Assembly: GCA_016858145.1 (NCBI GenBank)
Contig: JAEHOE010000262.1
Span: forward strand, 1-64,000
Length of the DNA stretch: 64,000 nt
Direction of reading: 5' to 3'
Source of the DNA: Edaphochlamys debaryana
Lineage: Eukaryota > Chlorophyta > Chlorophyceae > Chlamydomonadales
The position numbers and the translations under genes are program-made. Each line of letters starts with the position of its first letter. Positions within the stretch are counted from its first letter, which is position 1. Positions 59,742 to 64,000 of this stretch are shown here, one piece after another. The notes under the pieces were generated by a model, which saw only the letters and a list, made by a program, of their open reading frames with translations, did no database searches and was not told where the DNA came from.

Positions 59742-62700
59742 CTGCTCAAGATAGCGGGAACGGTGCTCATGATAGCGGTCAGGGTGCCTGGCGGGGCCTC
59801 CGGGGCCTGGGCCGGGGCGGGAGCCGCCGCCCACACACGCCCAAGCCTGTCCCCCAGTGTGCAATGTAGAATGGGTCCCTGTCCCTCGCGTCCCATGCAA
59901 GGAACACACCTGCAGAGGCCCTGCTCATGATAGCGGGAACGGTGCTCATGATAGCGGTCAGGGTGCCTGGCGGGGCCTCCGGGGCCTGGGAGGGGGAGCC
60001 GCCGGCGCCCACACACGCCCAAGCCTGTCCCCCAGTGTGCAATGTAGAATGGGTCCCTGTCCCTCGCGTCCCATGCAAGGAACGCACCTGTGGAGGCCCT
60101 GCTCATGATAGCGGAACGGTGCTCATGATAGCGGTCAGGGTGCCTGGCGGGGCCTCCGGGGCCTGGGGAGGGGGAGCCGCCGGCGCCCACACACGCCCAA
60201 GCCTGTCCCCCATTGCCCACTGCATGTTCCGTCCCTGTCCCTCGCGTCCCATGCAAGGAACGCACCTGCAGAGGGCCTGCTCATGATAGCGGGAACGGTG
60301 CTCATGATAGCGGTCAGGGTGCCTGGCGGGGCCTCCGGGCCTGGGCCGGGGGCGGGAGCCGCCGGCGCCCACACACGCCCAAGCCTGTCCCCCAGTGTGC
60401 AATGTAGAATGGGTCCCTGTCCCTCGCGTCCCATGCAAGGAACACACCTGTGGAGGCCCTGCTCATGATAGCGGAACGGTGCTCATGATAGCGGTCAGGG
60501 TGCCTGGCGGGGCCTCCGGGGCCTGGGGAGGGGGAGCCGCCGGCGCCCACACACGCCCAAGCCTGTCCCCGTGTGCATGTAGAATGGGTCCCTGTCCCTC
60601 GCGTCCCATGCAGGAACGCACCTGTGGAGGCCCTGCTCATGATAGCGGGAACGGTGCTCATGATAGCGGTCAGGTGCCTGGCGGGCCTCCGGGGCCTGGG
60701 GAGGGGGAGCCGCCGGCGCCCACACACGCCCAAGCCTGTCCCCCATTGCCCCTGCATGTTCCGTCCCTGTCCCTCGCGTCCCATGCAAGGAACGCACCTG
60801 CAGAGGGCCTGCTCATGATAGCGGGAACGGTGCTCATGATAGCGGTCAGGGTGCCTGGCGGGGCCTCCGGGGCCTGGGGAGGGGGAGCCGCCGGCGCCCA
60901 CACACGCCCAAGCCTGTCCCCCATTTGCCCACTCATTTCCGTCCCTTTCCCTCGCGTCCCATGCAAGGAACGCACCTGTGGAGGGCCTGCTCATGATAGC
61001 GGGAACGGTGCTCATGATAGCGGTCAGGGTGCCTGGCGGGGCCTCCGGGGCCTGGGGAGGGGGAGCCGCCGCGCCCACACACGCCCAAGCCTGTCCCCCA
61101 GTGTGCAATGTAGAATGGGTCCCTGTCCCTCGCGTCCCATGCGAGGAACACACCTGCAGAGAGCCTGCTCATGATAGCGGGAACGGTGCTCATGATAGCG
61201 GTCAGGGTGCCTGGCGGGGCCTCCGGGGCCTGGGGAGGGGGAGCCGCCGGCGCCCACACACGCCCAAGCCTGTCCCCCAGTGTGCAATGTAGAATGGGTC
61301 CCTGTCCCTCGCGTCCCATGCAAGGAACGCACCTGTGGAGGCCCTGCTCATGATAGCGGGAACGGTGCTCATGATAGCGGTCAGGGTGCCTGGCGGGGCC
61401 TCCGGGGCCTGGGAGGGGGAGCCGCCGGCGCCCACACACGCCCAAGCCTGTCCCCCATTGCCCACTGCATGTTCCGTCCCTGTCCCTCGCGTCCATGCAA
61501 GAACGCACCTGTGGGGCCTGCTCATGATAGCGGGAACGGTGCTCATGATAGCGGTCAGGGTGCCTGGCGGGGCCTCCGGGGCCTGGCCGGGGGCGGGAGC
61601 CGCCGGCGCCCACACACGCCCAAGCCTGTCCCCCAGTGTGCAATGTAGAATGGGTCCCTGTCCCTCGCGTCCCATGCAAGGAACGCACCTACGAGCGCCT
61701 GCTCATGATAGCGGAACGGTGCTCATGATAGCGGTCAGGGTGCCTGGCGGGCCTCCGGGCCTGGGGAGGGGGAGCCGCCGGCGCCCACACACGCCCAAGC
61801 CTGTCCCCCAGTGTGCAATGTAGAATGGGTCCCTGTCCCTCGCGTCCCATGCAAGGAACGCACCTTGGGCCCTGCTCATGATAGCGGGAACGGTGCTCAT
61901 GATAGCGGTCAGGGTGCCTGGCGGGGCCTCCGGGGCCTGGGGAGGGGAGCCGCCGGCGCCCACCACGCCCAAGCCTGTCCCCCATTGCCCACTGCATTTT
62001 CCGTCCCTGTCCCTCGCGTCCCATGCAAGGAACGCACCTGCAGGGCCTGCTCATGATAGCGGGAACGGTGCTCATGATAGCGGTCAGGGTGCCTGGCGGG
62101 GCCTCCGGGCCTGGGAGGGGAGCCGCCGGCGCCCACACACGCCCAAGCCTGTCCCCCATGTGCCCACTGCAGAATGGGTCCCTGTCCCTCGCGTCCCATG
62201 CAAGGAACGCACCTGCAGAGGGCCTGCTCATGATAGCGGGACGGTGCTCATGATAGCGGTCAGGTGCCTGGCGGGGCCTCCGGGCCTGGGCCGGGCGGGA
62301 GCCGCCGGCGCCCACACACGCCCAAGCCTGTCCCCCAGTGTGCAATGTAGAATGGGTCCCTGTCCCTCGCGTCCCATGCAAGGAACGCACCTGCAGAGCG
62401 CCTGCTCAAGATAGCGGAACGGTGCTCATGATAGCGTCAGGGTGCCTGGCGGGGCCTCCGGGGCTTGGGGAGGGGGAGCCGCCGGCGCCCACACACGCCC
62501 AAGCCTGTCCCCCAGTGTGCAATGTAGAATGGGTCCCTGTCCCTCGCGTCCCATGCAAGGAACACACCTGCAGAGGCCTGCTCATGATAGCGGAACGGTG
62601 CTCATGATAGCGGTCAGGGTGCCTGGCGGGGCCTCCGGGCCTGGGCTGGGCGGGAGCCGCCGGCGCCCACACACCCCAAGCCTGTCCCCCAGTGTGCATG

Positions 62701-64000
62701 TAGAATGGGTCCCTGTCCCTCGCGTCCCATGCAAGGAACGCACCTGCGGAGGGCCTGCTCATGATAGCGGAACGGTGCTCATGATAGCGGTCAGGGTGCC
62801 TGGCGGGCCTCCGGGGCCTGGGGAGGGGGAGCCGCCGGCGCCCACACACGCCCAAGCCTGTCCCCCAGTGTGCAATGTAGAATGGGTCCCTGTCCCTCGC
62901 GTCCCATGCAAGGAACGCACCTGTGGAGGCCCTGCGTATGATAGCGGAACGGTGCTCATGATGCGGTCAGGTGCCTGGCGGGCCCTCCGGGCCTGGGGAG
63001 GGGAGCCGCCGGCGCCCACACACGCCCAAGCCTGTCCCCCAGTGCCCAATGCATGTTTCCGTCCCTGTCCCTCGCGTCCCATGCAAGGAACGCACCTGCA
63101 GAGGGCCTGCTCATGATAGCGGGAACGGTGCTCATGATAGCGGTCAGGGTGCCTGGCGGGGCCTCCGGGCCTGGGGAGGGGGAGCCGCCGGCGCCCACAC
63201 ACGCCCAAGCTGTCCCCCATTGCCCATGTAATGTTTCCGTCCCTGTCCCTCGCGTCCCATGCAAGGAACGCACCTGCAAAGGGCCTGCTCATGATAGCGG
63301 GAACGGTGCTCATGATAGCGGTCAGGGTGCCTGGCGGGGCCTCCGGGCCTGGGCCGGGGGGAGCCGCCGGCGCCCACACACGCCCAAGCCTGTCCCCCAG
63401 TGTGCAATGTAGAATGGGTCCCTGTCCCTCGCGTCCCATGCAAGGAACGCACCTGTGGAGCGCCTGCTCAAGATAGCGGAACGGTGCTCATGATAGCGGT
63501 CAGGGTGCCTGGCGGGGCCTCCGGGCTTGGGGAGGGGGAGCCGCCGGCCCCCACACACGCCCAAGCCTGTCCCCCAGTGTGCAATGTAAATGGGTCCCTG
63601 TCCCTCGCGTCCCATGCAAGGAACACACCTGCAGAGGGCCTGCTCATGATAGCGGAACGGTGCTCATGATAGCGGTCAGGGTGCCTGGCGGGGCCTCCGG
63701 GGCCTGCCGGGGGCGGGAGCCGCCGGCGCCCACACACGCCAAGCCTGTCCCCCATGTGCAATGTAGAATGGGTCCCTGTCCCTCGCGTCCCATGCAAGAA
63801 CACACCTGCAGAGGCCCTGCTCAATAGCGGGAACGGTGCTCATGATAGCGTCAGGTGCCTGGCGGGGCCTCCGGGCCTGGGGAGGGGAGCCGCCGGCGCC
63901 CACACACGCCCAAGCCTGTCCCCCCAGTGTGCATGTAGAATGGGTCCCTGTCCCTCGCGTCCCATGCAAGGAACACACCTGTGGAGGCCCTGCTCATGAT
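59742..64000 (+). repeat. Satellite A array, block 4 (about 24 monomers, continues past window)
   Basis: Same monomer and orientation as before. The TTGCCCACTGCATGTTCCG variant reappears here (for example near 60210, 61455 and 61985). Single-base deletions are much more frequent than in the main block, such as CCTCCGGGCC for CCTCCGGGGCC and TGTGCATG for TGTGCAATG. Confidence 0.96.

Noticed and set aside
59742..64000. Telomere or subtelomere at the right end.
   Set aside because: No short telomeric repeat such as TTTAGGG appears; satellite A simply continues to the window edge.

Overview
The window is nuclear DNA from a eukaryote and is dominated by repeats. About 46 kb of the 64 kb is one G+C-rich tandem satellite, and about 10.5 kb more lies in the two arms of a giant inverted repeat. 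Only a 6.3-kb island (about 3341-9697) looks like ordinary gene-bearing DNA. Its two genes have many short GT-AG introns (roughly 100-380 bp), so the host is a eukaryote. The intron density, the secreted solute-binding-like protein and the G+C-rich satellites would fit a unicellular green alga, but this is a low-confidence inference; other protists or early-diverging fungi are possible. I saw no rRNA, tRNA or telomeric repeat.

Layout. (1) 1-3340: satellite A (monomer about 178-183 bp) carrying two copies of a dispersed element called here B, the first cut by the window edge. (2) 3341-9697: single-copy island with two divergent genes. On the minus strand, 6939-3789 is a 10-exon gene whose conceptual product (588 aa) has a signal peptide, an Fe/B12-type periplasmic-binding-protein fold, a cysteine-rich stalk and one transmembrane helix. 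On the plus strand, 7308-8839 is a spliced gene for an unrecognised secretory protein with an in-frame stop or an apparent 24-nt GT-AG gap near its 3' end. A 368-bp intergenic segment serves as the presumed shared promoter. (3) 9698-21710: a foldback-like palindrome. The left arm is 9698-14114 and the right arm 15582-21710, around a 1.47-kb non-palindromic centre. Each arm holds a tandem array of a second satellite, C (348 bp), with about 3.5 units on the left and 8.5 on the right. The centre has an approximately 0.9-kb core between direct copies of a 184-bp repeat, D. (4) 21731-58978: the main satellite A array, about 205-210 monomers, with local higher-order repeats near its left edge and a more uniform interior. 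(5) 58979-59741: third copy of B. (6) 59742-64000: satellite A again, running off the window and rich in single-base deletions.

The two genes may act together at the cell surface, since both encode proteins of the secretory pathway and share one promoter region; solute, metal or cofactor capture is suggested only by the family of the first. The rest is repeat biology: a centromere-like 180-bp satellite, an insertion-like element (B) amplified with it, and a large foldback structure next to it. Long open frames within satellites A and C on both strands are judged to be by-products of G+C richness and repetition, not genes.
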